From: Lepidostoma basale
Lineage: Eukaryota; Arthropoda; Insecta; Trichoptera; Lepidostomatidae
Assembly (NCBI GenBank): GCA_022606425.2
Contig: JAHDVF020001340.1
Coordinates: 1-64,000 of the forward strand
Direction of reading: 5' to 3'
DNA: 64,000 nucleotides
Shown: positions 1 to 11,250 of the stretch, in pieces
How the letters are laid out: the number at the start of each line of letters is the position of its first letter
Position numbering within the stretch: the stretch's first letter is position 1
The notes under the pieces: generated by a model
Seen by the model: only the letters and a program-made list of their open reading frames with translations
What the model was told of the DNA's origin: nothing
Databases searched by the model: none
Position numbers and translations under genes: made by a program

Positions 1-32
1 CTTTGACTTTGAAGGAGGAAGGAAGGACTTTG

Positions 33-1270
33 ACGACCTTTGTGGCAGAGTGGTTACGATCTCTGACTTCCATGTTAAAGGTCCTGGGTTCGATTCCCGG
101 CGATGGCAGTGTGATTGTCACACTGTCTGCGGTCTGGTGTAGAATTCACGTGACAATAAAATGGCGATAGATTGGCTACCTATCACATGTTGTAACGTAA
201 CCATTACTATTTCTTGTTTATTTTCGGTTATCTCGATATTCAGCGTTTAGCTCTTGACTTCATTCAAACCCCTAGTTCCCGTTTTTACCACCAGAGTGCT
301 ACTTTAGACTCCTGTTCCCGCGCGCTTCGCGGATTCGCGCTAAATTCACCCCGATGTGTGCGCCCTCTGCAGTTGACTCTCAGCCCCTTTTGCGCAACCC
401 CTTCTGCGCAGCCCATACGGGCCCACTTCACTTCGCTTTGAGCTGTCAACTTCGCCGCATCGATTGGAGGATCGCCGATTCGACCCGCGATTTTCCTGAT
501 GGGATAATCCGCTTTCATCTAGCCTCATCCGCCATGGAATAACTTCGAGCAAGGTATTTGAGATACTTGCCATCGTGCCCATAAAATCTGTGGCATTATT
601 TCAGGTTTTCCACCAACTTGTCCTGCACTATGGCGATGCCAAAAGTGCAAATCCACTCCGAGGCCAGAAGTCCGGCCTCTTCCCTCCATTCAGCCATTGC
701 GGGTAGGCCGCCATTTTAGTTCGCGTCGCTTGGCTCCGTGTCGAGGACCTCACCACCATGCCGAACTGCGTGGACCACTTCTTCACTCCGTGCAGCACCA
801 CCCGGCCTATGGAACCTCGTGTCTGCCAGGTGACGCTCTAAACATTTATTTGCTGAACCACCATCTACTGGTCAGCGTCGCTGACAACGTTGACGGACGA
901 CGTCGCTATCTGATGCACTGAGGAGCACACCATCGTGGAATCGCCACAACCAGCCCCTTCACTCTTCTGTTTTGTGTTTTTATGAGTAACGACATATCTA
1001 GCATTTATTTTCTAGCTATTATGTTCATAATTCTAACTTTGTAATAAACCTTAATGTATCCCGTGTAACTGTCTTTATATTTACACCCGTCCCTGAATCG
1101 AATAATACTCGTATACCGAAAGGAATCTCACGATTACCACCCTGAGGATAAAAACCATGCTCTCTGTGTTAACCGAGGGAGGAACATTTCAATGTCACGA
1201 GAATCAATATAATAACTAAAAAATAAAAATTGTACACAGTAATTGGGTCCAAACGACCTGTTGTGTACAT
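33..1270 (+). repeat. SINE-A copy 1, tRNA-headed, split by a solo LTR
   Basis: The head at 33-190 has a pol III A box (TGGCAGAGTGG, about 43) and a perfect B box (GGTTCGATTCC, about 88), followed by a tRNA-unrelated body. The body breaks off at 190 and resumes at 1192 (CACGAGAATCAA), running to about 1270 (TTGTGTACAT) and an A-run. The copy at 2686-2920 is continuous across this point, so the 1 kb between is an insertion. tRNA-like heads of this kind mark SINEs; it is not a functional tRNA gene because the acceptor ends do not pair. Confidence 0.85.
191..1191 (+). mobile_element. Solo LTR (1001 bp), 4-bp TSD ATGT
   Basis: It starts TGTAACG and ends TTTCA, the TG...CA form of LTRs. It is flanked by ATGT at 187-190 and 1192-1195 and sits inside SINE-A copy 1. 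A second copy at 41825-42759 has the same termini and a different TSD, which fixes the boundaries independently. A polyadenylation-like AATAAA lies near 1044. No internal gag-pol is present, so this is a solo LTR left by LTR-LTR recombination. TSDs of 4-5 bp fit Ty3/gypsy-type integrases, but the family cannot be named. The short open frames within it are not genes. Confidence 0.85.
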
Positions 1271-1282
1271 AAAAAAAAAGTA

Positions 1283-1771
1283 TGAAAAAAAAAAAATTTG
1301 AATGAATTCTAGAGTTTGAGGTTTTAGTAAAACTGAAATGTACATTTTTATGGCGTGCTCTTTTAGTTGTAAATAAACATTTATTTTCTCATCTACTGCC
1401 TATATATGAAAGCACAGGCTTAAACATTTATTAATTAAGACCTTGAATCACATCATTATCATATTAGCATGATTGAAAAGAGGCCATTTTCTTTTTATTT
1501 GTGAACATAAGTTTAAAATCGTGGTTTATATTAATATATAAAATTTACATGTTGTTAACATATAAAATTTCAACGAAACACATTTAGTTTTTTAAATAAG
1601 TATTCTTTTTAAGTTTGTCTATTGATTCAAATTCAAGTTACTATGTATAGTAAGTATACTACTGTATACTTGTATATTAAAATAATTTATAATGTGTTCA
1701 GGTTCTATAAAAAAATGTAGTGATTCTACTTATTATTTGCATTTAGGTTACATTTTACAAAATATTGAAAT
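1283..1771. other. AT-rich stretch, nothing recognised
   Basis: AT-rich sequence without long frames, tRNA boxes or recognisable repeat ends. Confidence 0.5.
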
Positions 1772-1784
1772 CAAAATTAAAACT

Positions 1785-2202
1785 AACTAACCATCACGCC
1801 GTTTCCCCGAAGGGGTAGGCAGAAAGAATGGACTGCCACACTTTCCTTTCCTGACATATTTTTCTCGCTTCCTCAACATTCATACATTGTGTCATGCACG
1901 CGCGTCGATTTCTCTGCCTCCTCACATGGCTGACATTCATTATTTGATATATTTGATCGTGCCACGTTTTCCTCGGTCTTCCTCTATTTCTGGTTCCATT
2001 TACAAGATTAACTCTTTCTTCATTCATTCTTTCCATATGTCCAAACCATCTAAATGATCTTTTCATTATTTTATTCATGACACCATCATTCGCACCGCAT
2101 TCACTTCTTATATTTTCATTCGACACTCTATCATACACAGAGTATCCACACATTCGTCTAAGAGATCTCATTTCTACTGCATTTATTCTACTTTCATCCT
2201 TC
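1785..2202 (-). mobile_element. LINE-A 3' end, 5'-truncated, 13-bp TSD
   Basis: The minus strand has a 125-codon open frame (2171 to 1794), the C-terminus of a non-LTR retrotransposon ORF2. It runs MRSLRRMCGYSVYDRVSNEN, then the RWFGHMERM and RGRPRKTWHDQI blocks seen after the RT domain of RTE/Jockey-type LINEs, and ends SILSAYPFGETA before the stop. The 3' UTR is only the (TTAG)n tail. The direct repeat CAAAATTAAAACT flanks the copy at 1772-1784 and 2203-2215. The long perfect TSD and intact frame mark this as one of the youngest LINE-A copies here. The catalytic RT part is missing, so it cannot move itself. Confidence 0.9.
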
Positions 2203-2215
2203 CAAAATTAAAACT

Positions 2216-2685
2216 TGTAAACTCAAATTTAAAAGGGGCCAATTTTTTAATTTACATTTTTAAAACCCTATTTCGGCATGAGATATTTTATATTTTCATC
2301 GTTAGCTATCATCTCTTAGGATGTAAAATTTTACATTTGCGCGGATTTGGAAAAGCTCTCTCAGAGTACGTAATGGGAGGGGCAATTTGCGGAGGACAAT
2401 TTTAAGAACATTTTTACAGTTTATTCAAGTTACTGAAATATGGCATTAGTGTCCTGGATTCCAAAATTCTGTTCCTACAGCGAGCACCAATTTAAGATGG
2501 AGGAAAAATGAATATTTTAAACATAAATTTGAGAGCCCTTAAATAATGGTTTCCTCGTTACAAGAATATCGATGACGCTTAATGCTAACCGCCATTAAGA
2601 TTCACATTCATTTGTGACCATGTAAATATATGAGTCTGGGCTAAATTGTTTTTTGTTTGTTTATTAACTAAAATAATGATATAAG
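2216..2685. other. No recognised feature
   Basis: About 470 bp of mixed composition between two retroelement insertions; no frame over 60 codons and no recognised repeat. Confidence 0.5.
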
Positions 2686-2920
2686 ACGACCTTCGTGGCA
2701 GAGTGGTTACGAGCTCTGACTTCCATGCCGAAGGTCAGGGGTAAAATTCCCGGCGATGGGAGTGTGATTGTCACACTGTCTTTGGTCTGGTGTAGAATTC
2801 ACGTGACAATAAAATGACGACAGATTAGCTACCTATCGCATGTCACGAGAATCAATATAATAGCTAAAAAATAAAAATTGTATATAGTAATTGGGTCTAA
2901 ACGACCTGTTGTGTACATTA
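2686..2920 (+). repeat. SINE-A copy 2, full length
   Basis: A continuous copy running from the A box (TGGCAGAGTGG) through a B box damaged to GGTAAAATTCC, then the body (GTGTGATTGTCACACTGTC, GAATTCACGTGACAATAAAA) to TTGTGTACATT and an A-rich end. It is the uninterrupted reference for the split copy 1. Confidence 0.85.
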
Positions 2921-3526
2921 AAAAAATATATATAATATATTAACACGGAATGCTGTAACGATTTCGGTCCTGCTTAAAATGTTGTTATTGATTTACAAAC
3001 AGCAAAAAAAATAGAATACTGAATAAAAAGGTAAACGTAAAACGCAGTGATTTATTGATAATAATTATACTCGTAATTATCAAAGTTTGCTTTTGACGAA
3101 ATTTTTTGTTTGGGAATAATTATCCATAGGAACGGATTATTCTTCCTTTATTATTAGAGTAAACGATATTGTTGTTTATGTAAAATATTAACAAACTTGC
3201 TGTATTCTCGTATAATACATTATATTATAAAGGAAAAACAAAACAATTATTCTATTGTTTAATGAGTACTATGATTGTGATATTTTAACCAAAACAGTTC
3301 ATAAATGGTTATAAACAATATATTTGATATAATGAAAATAAGTAATTGTTCAAAAAATAAACAGAGTTCATTCAGTGATGTTAATCTTTGTAAAATTAAG
3401 TCACTGTTAGAGTGGAAGTTGTGATATGCATATTTCTTTAGCGTCAGTAAAATAATTCTATAGTATTATATTAAGTACAAAGTTAGTCCATTTCATTTCC
3501 TATCAGCGAAATTAAATAATTAAAAC
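2921..3526. other. AT-rich stretch, nothing recognised
   Basis: AT-rich, no gene-like frame, no recognised repeat end. Confidence 0.5.
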
Positions 3527-3900
3527 GAATGAAAATGTCTGTTTTCTGGAAGTTTTATTATAATTTATTGGAGGAAAATTTATCATTTGATAATGCCCTA
3601 GAAAGGCAAAATATGTCATTCCCATAAATTATAATAAAACCAAATGATTTTACTAAAATCTCTTGATGGAAGTTCATTTTAAATAATAATTAAATAAAAC
3701 GATGTTTTTTTTTAACTATTTCCACTTTTGTCTTTATTTAGACAGCGACCGATTTTGCCAGGCTTGCTGTCTAAATAAAGACAAAAGTGGAAGTAGTTAA
3801 AATACATCGTTTTATTTAATTATTAATTATAATAAAACTTCTAGAAAACAGACGTTTTCATTTGTATTAATTATTTAATTGGGAGTTTTAAGTTATTGTT
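3527..3900 (+). repeat. Hammerhead palindrome family C interrupted by family B
   Basis: The left arm of family C (TCTGTTTTCTGGAAGTTTTA) and its decayed core (TTGATAAT, GCCCT/AGGC, then AAAATATGTC) at 3593-3630 are followed at 3641-3824 by a palindromic family-B element. Family C resumes at 3839 (TTCTAGAAAACAGACG). The family-B insert is bounded by a perfect 14-bp direct repeat, AATTATAATAAAAC, at 3627-3640 and 3825-3838. Its ribozyme-like centre has lost one side. Confidence 0.8.
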
Positions 3901-4607
3901 CAAGCAACAATTAATACGCTGAATTAAATTGATATAAATAAATATTCAAAACAATACTTATCAACATAATGATTTCAGGAAAATAATCTAAAAGCAACCC
4001 TCAGCAGATTTGTAGATAATGTACATATATTTTTGTATATGAAATATTCACGGAAAACCGTATTATGGGCAGAGCCGACTACACAAGAGAGTTAATATTT
4101 TCTTCTTAGTTTTTTCTCTCTCTCCCTATTGTTTCAGTGTTCTAAGCTTACAGGGAGCATATAAAAGAGAACACCAGGAAACTATTGTGAAAATCGCGTG
4201 ACTATAGTGTTAGTTATAGAGGAAACAGAAAACGTTATTCTCCTATATAAATATGTCGGTATCTGTAACATTGAATGTGTATTTCTATCTCCTTCCTACT
4301 TATTACATCTCTGTGTTCGTATGTGGGGGTTAAAAAGTAGTATGTCCCTCTGTTAGAGATCTTCTTCTTGCGCTAATTGGCTATTAAGGAGCTGCCAACT
4401 AGTTCTAATTATTTATTGAGGAAGAATTTATTGCGAGGGCTCTTTCTTTATTCTTGTGGAGATAGTATTTTGTTAAAGTTTTCACACAAACGGTGATAAT
4501 GATATTCATGAGTTTATATGAACTGAATTGTATCATTTTAATTGATATCAAGGGACAAAAAAATCGAGAAAAAGGAATGTAAGTTTATTATGATACTTGA
4601 TCACACA
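3901..4607. other. No recognised feature
   Basis: AT-rich intergenic sequence; nothing gene-like seen. Confidence 0.45.
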
Positions 4608-4662
4608 ATAAACCATCACACCGTTTCTCCAGAAAGTAAGGTAGTAATAATGGTCCGTCATT
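4608..4662 (-). mobile_element. LINE-A terminal fragment
   Basis: A short diverged copy of the LINE-A 3' terminus (AACCATCACACCGTTTCTCC, then a decayed ATGGTCCGTCA block), minus orientation. Confidence 0.6.
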
Positions 4663-4869
4663 TTTTAAATTTATTTAAAAATAAAATTTATGTAAAAAAC
4701 GGTTAGTTATTATTTATAGGGGGTAATACGCATTAGCGTGATTAGTCATAGTTAAAGTATGCGATTTTTTTTCTTCCAAAATAAGTGTACAAATAAATAT
4801 AAAAAAGTTTGGTAAAACAGTGATTTTATTGAAACATTAACACATCTGAACATGCAAATTTAACTTATT

Positions 4870-5020
4870 CAAAAATTTGCAACATTTGATAATGCTTTAG
4901 AAGGGCGAAACATGTCATTCCCACAAAATATAATAAAACTTCTAGAAAACTGACGTTTTTATTCGTATTAATTATTTAATATGGAGTTTTACATCATTGT
5001 TAATAAATATATATTAAAAA
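4870..5020 (+). repeat. Hammerhead family C, right arm
   Basis: Ribozyme-like core at 4884-4920: TTGATAAT, stem GCTTT/AGGGC with wobbles, GAA, AC-AT-GT, C. The family-C arm follows (TAATAAAACTTCTAGAAAAC) and the tail TAATATGGAGTTTTACATCA. The core has lost C3 and G8, so self-cleavage is unlikely. Confidence 0.7.
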
Positions 5021-5404
5021 AAGTTTTATTATTCATTATGTATTGCAAGTAGCGTGCAGTTTTGGCAAACAAAATCAAATCTACATTGTAGGTTGAAACA
5101 TGCTTGAGTCGACTCTTGGGTCAATCCCAAACTGAAATCCAAATGCATTATGAACCAACTTAGTTTCCAGTTTGCACCGAAACTTCAATATCAGGTTAGT
5201 TTGGAACAATGTGTATTATTTGCAGCGGTCAATTTGTAATTTCGGGATGCGAATTGTCATGGTAATTTGAAAATACGTTTTATGAATAAATTTGATTACA
5301 TTATTGATAGACATATTTGAAGTAAAATGTTTTGTATGTAGTACATATATTTACGAGTAAATATGTATACTAACACATATATACACGTAAACTAACACAT
5401 GTAT
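5021..5404. other. No recognised feature
   Basis: AT-rich with a small imperfect TATATTTACGAG/TATATACACG repeat at 5340-5400. Confidence 0.4.
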
Positions 5405-5407
5405 CTA

Positions 5408-5656
5408 CGATGAAGGATCTCGGAATCATCTATAAGAGTAGGTTGACATTTCGTCCATATATCGAGAAGATTTGTGACATTGCACTGAGGATTTTAGGCT
5501 TCATCATTCGAACCGGAAGAGTTTTCAGAAATCCCAATGTGCTCAGAGTCCTATCCAACGCATTGGTTCAGAGAAGACTCTGATCAGACCTTAAACATTT
5601 TGTTGTTTGCAATGTCTTTTGAGTTAATCAACTGATTTGATTTGATGATTTGAGTT
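5408..5656 (+). pseudogene. Jockey-like LINE fragment with (GATTT)n tail
   Basis: Translation from 5410 gives MKDLGIIYKSRLTFRPYIEK, then LGFIIRTGRVF and a stop near 5581. This matches the VKDLGV-x-x-DSKLTF-x-x-HI and LGFI-R blocks downstream of the RT catalytic site in Jockey-type LINEs. After about 70 bp it ends in GTCTTTTGAGTTAATCAACT followed by GATTT repeats. The same tail occurs at 25620-25680 (minus) and 42885-42945. 5'-truncated and internally deleted. Confidence 0.75.
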
Positions 5657-5870
5657 TACACTATTTATGAAATAGTCGCCTACGTATTTATCAATTGATT
5701 TTCTAGTACATTCTCCTTCACTTAGTTTTGGATTCAAATTTGAGTGAATCGATTTGCACACATGTTTCGTCTTTGACCATAACTTCTTCAAAGCACACAT
5801 TTTAACAATAAATTAACACAGAATCATCACTTACATATAAAAAAGGAGTGAAGTTATGTACAAAGGATAC

Positions 5871-5911
5871 CCGTCTGTAGATGCCAGCGAGCCCGGCGAA
5901 ACCAGTCGCTC
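5871..5911 (+). ncRNA. Hammerhead-like core, family B
   Basis: CTGTAGA at 5875, one extra T, stem II GCCAG/CCGGC around CGAGC, GAA, ACCAGT and C17. Stem III is damaged (AC-CA-GT keeps both pairs). Remains of the 3' arm continue to about 5930. The short open frame beginning here is part of this repeat. Confidence 0.6.
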
Positions 5912-5930
5912 TCGAAATGAATGTTTTATT

Positions 5931-6525
5931 TCAATATTATGTTCGTTTAATATTTTCTTTGTCGTTTTACCTATTAAAAAAATATTGTAAAAATGACCTC
6001 ATTATCCGATTATTTAGACCCAACACTCTAATGGGAAACTGTTTGTGTAAAGACTGGGAGCAAAAAGAGTAAAAGTAGCGTGAATGATTAATAACTCGGC
6101 GCACTTTAGGACTTCTGCTTTTCATTGGCAATTGTACCCGCGTATAAAATATGTAATTCCTCATGTACCCGGTGAAACCTGGCTTCGGTAATACCCGGAA
6201 AATTTTCTGTGTGAAATGGTGAGTTGCCTAGATATCACGTTGGAGTCAATCTCATTGAATCAATCGTTGTTTTTTTTTCAAATATCTATTTTAGCATTTA
6301 ACATAAATAAGGAACACGAGCGCACAAAATAATTAATTATTGAGATACCATTTAATCTTACTCTCACACAAAGAGGCAAGTAATATTTTTATGCAAATAA
6401 GTTACGTATATGGTAAAATAAACATTAATTCAGATTATGAAGAAAAAATAATTTTATAAATCGCTTTAAAATGACTCATGATTTCCAATTTTTTAACATA
6501 CATATTATTAGGCTTTTGTCATTAT
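5931..6525. other. No recognised feature
   Basis: AT-rich; the short frames on both strands near 5970-6160 have no recognisable domains. Confidence 0.4.
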
Positions 6526-6527
6526 GA

Positions 6528-6720
6528 ATATTATTGCGCACTTGAGGTGAGCTATTCACGAAAACGGCGCTATAAAAATTAGCCTAATTATTATTTTTAT
6601 TATATTATTATTATTATTGTTATAAAAAATTGTTATTTTTATTATTATTATTATTATTGTTGTTGACTATTGTTTTTATTATTATTATTATTATTAAAAA
6701 TTAAATTGAAATTTTTTAGT
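6528..6720 (+). mobile_element. CR1-like LINE 3' tail and expanded (ATT)n microsatellite
   Basis: GCGCACTTGAGGTGAGCTAT and GAAAACGGCGCTATAAAAAT match the 3' UTR of the CR1-like LINE at 17927-18668. The usual (ATT)n tail has grown here into about 110 bp of imperfect ATT/TTG trinucleotides. Confidence 0.75.
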
Positions 6721-7103
6721 GTTAGATCAGAATTTTAAACCGGGGCGCCAGCGTCCCTTTGAGGACGATTAGGAGGTCTGGGGGGCGATTTTAAATTTTA
6801 AGCTTTTAAGGGGCGCTGCACAAGTTTGAATGGGCATTGTGTCAATATAGAAAAACAACCTTATTCACGAGCTATGTACACTGATACACCTTTACACTTT
6901 CTTTAGGAGCTTTAATTTTATAAGTTCTGTGAAATAAACTACACTTGCACTCGCAAAAAAATATACGCGCGTGTTTTATTTATACTTCTTATTATTTTTT
7001 ATTTACAGGAGGAAATCCATTGCATAAAATACATACCTACACAGAGAAAAATGTAAATTTGAAATTTTGTTGGGGGAGGGTGCTATATAATTTTAGTGTG
7101 ATA
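6721..7103. other. GC-richer patch of unknown origin
   Basis: Contains several GGGGCG/GGGGGCG motifs (6742, 6780, 6813) unlike its flanks. LINE-A is inserted into its right side, and the motif recurs after that insertion. It may be part of an old DNA transposon, but no convincing terminal repeats were found. Confidence 0.3.
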
Positions 7104-7112
7104 TAGGGGGCG

Positions 7113-7556
7113 ATGAAAGCAGGATAAACGCCGTAGAAATGAGATCACTAAGAAGAATGTGCGCGAATACGTTGTATGATAGAATACCGAACGATGAAAT
7201 AAGAAAGAAATGTAAGGCAGATGACTGCATCCTGGATAAAATTTAAAAAAAGGATCCCTCAGACGGTTTGGACATATGGAACGAATGGATGACAGTAGAA
7301 TGGTTAAAAAGTTGTACACAAGCAGCGTGAGTGAAAAAAGAAGCCGAGGACGACCGAGGAAAACATGGCATGACCAAATTAATCATTTACTAAAAGGCGG
7401 CCACATTCGAAGTCGGAATAATCGACGTGCGTGCATGGTACGATGTATGAATGTAAAGGAAGCCCGAGAGGTATGCCAGGACAGAGCATTGTGGTGATTC
7501 ATCCTCTCTGCCTATCCCTTTGGGGAAATGGCGTGATGGTTAGTTAGTTAGTTATT
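7113..7556 (+). mobile_element. LINE-A 3' end, 9-bp TSD, frameshifted
   Basis: It opens at GATGAAAGCAGGATAAACGC (DESRINAVEMRSLRRMC in translation), loses frame in the A-run near 7243, and continues in the frame starting 7276 (MERMDDSRMVKKLY, RGRPRKTWHDQI, RACMVRCMNV). A stop replaces a Trp near 7494. It ends in GTTAGTTAGTT. TAGGGGGCG lies at 7104-7112 and 7557-7565, a 9-bp TSD. It belongs with the copy at 21470 to a subfamily with the motif LLKGGHIRSRNNRR. Confidence 0.85.
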
Positions 7557-7758
7557 TAGGGGGCGGTTATTTAAATACGGTTAAGAAACACTGCGTTGGA
7601 TTTTAAATTTGGAACTTTGGCAATTTAGTCTCCTTTTTTTAATTGATATAGTCTAACCCAAAATTACCTGAATGGTTTTAGAAACGAAGGAAAATATTTT
7701 CGAACATTCTTTATTTCAAATAAATTATATATGTTTTATTGACATGAGTATACTAAAT

Positions 7759-7832
7759 GTATGGATGTAGAGGAAGCTCGAGAGGTATGCCAGGACAGGC
7801 GGGGAAATGGCGTGATGGTTAGTTAGTTAGTT
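7759..7832 (+). mobile_element. LINE-A, 74-bp remnant with 12-bp TSD
   Basis: Only the last codons (MDVEEAREVCQD) joined by an internal deletion to the GGAAATGGCGTGATGG end and TTAG tail. AGTATACTAAAT flanks it at 7747-7758 and 7833-7844. Confidence 0.85.
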
Positions 7833-7844
7833 AGTATACTAAAT

Positions 7845-8876
7845 ATTTGAATATGACTTTTTCAGGAATAATTGCAATATTTTTTATTAGGATCTATAAA
7901 TGGTACCCCAAAGTCATTTGTATCAAAAAATACTAAATGATCACATAGAGTTCTGCAATTTCAATCGGAATGCGTCAATAATATTATTTATAATAACGAC
8001 AATACAAGAAACGCGGAGACTCCTAACGACATTTTTCACCTACTATTTATATGTATATTATATAATATACATATTACATAAATATATAATATACAAGTGC
8101 CACGAGAGCCGAGTACATATAAAGTAATACCTTAAGAAGATTATTTCTTACTCTTGGCGGTGACATTTCGCCTCTGTGGAGCACGGGAGACCGTTTCTTC
8201 AGCCTAATACTATTTTCTTCCCTCCAACTTATCGTCCAGGGGCAACACTCCACATTACTTGCTTAACTTATACCAATTCGTACTTAAACTAATTTATACG
8301 TTGAGATAGAGGCGTTAGTTATGACGGTTCGGGAAATATTTCGCACAAAATCGCCTTGCGAACCTAACGCCATCTAGAGAGCATCGTCAATAGTCTGTTA
8401 TCATTTTTTGTTATCAAAATTCCGAAAAGACTTCAGATTTCTTAACATTTTAAAGAATGACCGATAAAAGCGTGTCTGGAAGCAACGATACAGAATTACT
8501 AAAACGTTAATGATCGAAATAAAAATACTTTGACCTAATTTTAAAGAAATCAAAACAGAACATGAAAAATGTTTATTAAATGCTATTTGTATAATTCTAA
8601 GAAATCAAGCAGTCGTTTATTTCCCTTATTTAAAAATAATTCAGCAAGATTATTAGATAAATAGTAGCATTAGTAAACTCTATATCATTTTTACTGCAAT
8701 AATAGGTCAATTTAATCACTGTTTCGAAATATTCGTAACGCCTGTGAATAGGCAAGAGATACAACACAAATATACGAATGTGAATACATTTTTGTTGTGG
8801 GAACAAGAATGGGACCGACCAGCTGTATACTTAAATATATATACTTTAGTTAATTATTTTGAATGTCAGTTTAAGG
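7845..8876. other. No recognised gene
   Basis: About 1 kb. The 75-codon frame at 7900-8127 is AT-driven. 8140-8410 is less AT-rich but no coding frame or repeat was recognised. Confidence 0.4.
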
Positions 8877-8952
8877 GGTTTGCGCCCTTGAGGTGAGCTA
8901 TTCACGAAAACGGCGCTATACAAATTAGCCTAATTATTATTATTATTATTCA
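8877..8952 (+). mobile_element. CR1-like LINE 3' tail
   Basis: GCGCCCTTGAGGTGAGCTAT, GAAAACGGCGCTATACAAAT and (ATT)n, the same terminus as at 18590-18668. Confidence 0.8.
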
Positions 8953-9860
8953 CGAGGCACGGTGAGATCTTGACCCACGAAGTAACATAGAAATAAAAGT
9001 TAATTATGATCATAAGTAAACAATAGAAACAATGACAAATTTGGAAGTATTTTTTGAAAATATAAGTTGTATGTAAATATTAAATAAACATTCGCTTATA
9101 TATCTAAGGATCTTGGGTACGTTCGTGTTTTATAGTATCCTCTTCGAACGATCTTTCAAATATCGTTGCAGATTCAATTTTCAGAGTTATTATGCCAAAA
9201 TGTTGATCGAAAAGCATACGACAAGACATTGATATACTCAAGATCCTACATAATATAATTCTATGAATACAATATTTACAATCTACCAACTTTGTTTATA
9301 TGTAGTTATTTATTCAGTGAAAAAGTTTATAATTTGATATTCTTACATGACTTCTAAATAAACGTGTTTCTATAGTCCTTCGTGCGTTTAAATTTGATCC
9401 AGAGATATATTTTTAGATTTCTATCCAATAAACTGCGATGCATTCATCGTACTTACTTCGTGTTGATATCTTCAAATAGTCATCAATAGAATTTTATCCA
9501 AGGCGAAAGATTGGCGTTTACCGAGATTGGAGTAAGTATCGCAGAGTTAGGCGACGTTTTATGGCCAAAATCGAGGAGCGATAACACAAAGTGAGTCAAT
9601 ATTGTCGTAACAACGTTTTATGTGCGAACCGTATACGTACTTCGTGAGGGAAATCGGAAAGATAGCCGTTGCCGCCAAATTATTTGACACCGTATAACGT
9701 TCAGTATTTCAATAAATTAGGTTTATGTTGTTATTAAGAAATTATTCCACAATACGTTGAACATTTTATATATTGTATATTACGAAAACTTCCATACAAA
9801 AAGAATTCAAACAAAATTATCGATAGTAATCAAGTAAACGATTCAATATATCAGCGACCA
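8953..9860. other. No recognised gene
   Basis: AT-rich; the 61-codon minus frame at 9104-9289 has no recognisable domain. Confidence 0.4.
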
Positions 9861-9867
9861 CAAGGAT

Positions 9868-10012
9868 GACCACCGAGCCTCTGGTCCGATCAAATCAGGG
9901 ATCTGACTGGTCTCTCATTAGATGCAGCCTGGAGACTGACGGGTGACAGGAGTACATGGCGTGCTATGGTCAATAGTTTACAGGATGGACACGACCCTCA
10001 ATAATAATGAAT
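9868..10012 (+). pseudogene. LINE ORF2 C-terminal tail
   Basis: Translation of about 9878-10006 gives SLWSDQIRDLTGLSLDAAWR, then TGDRSTWRAMVNSLQDGHDP and Q before stops. This is the RW-x-DQI ... DR-x-x-W ... HDPQ ending of RTE/Jockey-like LINEs. A short 5'-truncated copy. Confidence 0.7.
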
Positions 10013-10394
10013 ACGACTCAGAAGAAGATATATTTTGTTCCTGTAGTAAACATATTCTCAACCAAATATAGAGTCAATGTTAAATTAGTCAAGTCAAGTA
10101 AAGTGTCTACATTTACGTTATTTAATATGGCGAAAATTAAAGAGTTGTTTTCAAATCTCATCATAAGATAATTCGTACACAATTTTTGATCTTCTTCTAA
10201 ATATACACTTTGTGTCTTGTTTCTTAAGAGGGATCGGCCTACAGTAAAATCGATTCCTAGATGTCGATCAATCTCTTTGGTGGTCAAACCAGGGGTCGTC
10301 TACCTTGGGGTTGGTAGTGTAATACAATGAGAGGGAGTCTGAATGTATCCATTCATCTCACGTGTGCAAACCAATATATTCTTTTTTGCCTCTC

Positions 10395-11250
10395 CTACCT
10401 AACTACATTGTCAACCTCGAATATTTCCCTTATCCTTGAGTTCTTTATGCAATCGTGTAGTGTTGCCAGATAGGTTTCTGAGTGTCTTCATTTCTGACAA
10501 TCTGTGGACGTTTTTTGTAATAGTGGTGTCAGCCCTACATTCGATCCCGTATATCATGATCGGTGACATACAATTTTTATAGATCCTTACTTTGCTAATC
10601 ATCTTCAGGTGAGGGTTCTACCAAATTGAATTATACAAACATCCTGAGATGACCGCAGCTTTATAAACTTGACCCATCGCCTTACACGGTAGATCCGTTT
10701 GCCCGCACAAGTCCACATCCAGATATCTGAAATTTTCACCAGTTCCACTGAAACACCCTCCACACACACGCTACGTCCCACCGAAGCTCGAGAGAAAAAT
10801 CTTTGTCCTTCTTACTGACAAATTAATGTTGTATTTTTTACTAGAAATATGGAATGCGTTCAAAAGTAATTGGAGGTTTTCCTCGTCGTCCTCTTAACAG
10901 AAAATGTCTACGATCTCCTCTCCCAGTCTATATCCTTTATTTAGTGTTTAAATGTCCTCCATAATCTCATACATTTTAAGGTTGAAGAGAGGATTGGACT
11001 TAGACTATCACCCGATCTAATGTCGGTACGGACTATTACAGAATTTGAGAGTTGACCAACTGCTATAATTGTGGTATTAGTGTTTGAGTTTAGTTGTATG
11101 ATGATGTTAAATATTTCTAGAGACGCTTCCCTTTCAGTCAGCATTTGTGTTATATCATTAAGTCTGACTCGTTCGAATGCCTAAGTAAGGTTTATAAAGT
11201 ATGCAAAAGCCGGCTTATTATACTCGACATGCTTTTTCTTTATTAGCCTC
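10395..11250 (-). pseudogene. LINE-B reverse transcriptase pseudogene
   Basis: Reading down the minus strand: RT motif A region (PAFAYFINLT, stop, AFERVRLND near 11190; the motif-A Asp is now Asn), then the motif-B region SGDSLSPILS near 11005. A YLDVDLCGQTDLP-type block lies near 10720 and MISKVRIYKNCMSPIMIYGI at 10600. The last part resembles the LINE at 63000-63480. At least three frameshifts and several stops; the YADD box is not clear. Dead. Confidence 0.8.

Noticed and set aside
33..105. tRNA gene
   Set aside because: A and B boxes are present but the ends do not form an acceptor stem and the same tRNA-unrelated body follows in all copies; it is a SINE head.
5340..5400. CRISPR-like or satellite array
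   Set aside because: Only two or three imperfect, very short AT-rich repeats.
6721..7605. hAT transposon bounded by TAGTGTTAGATCAG and an inverted CAGTGTTTCTTAACC
   Set aside because: Ends match only over a few bases and no 8-bp TSD was found.
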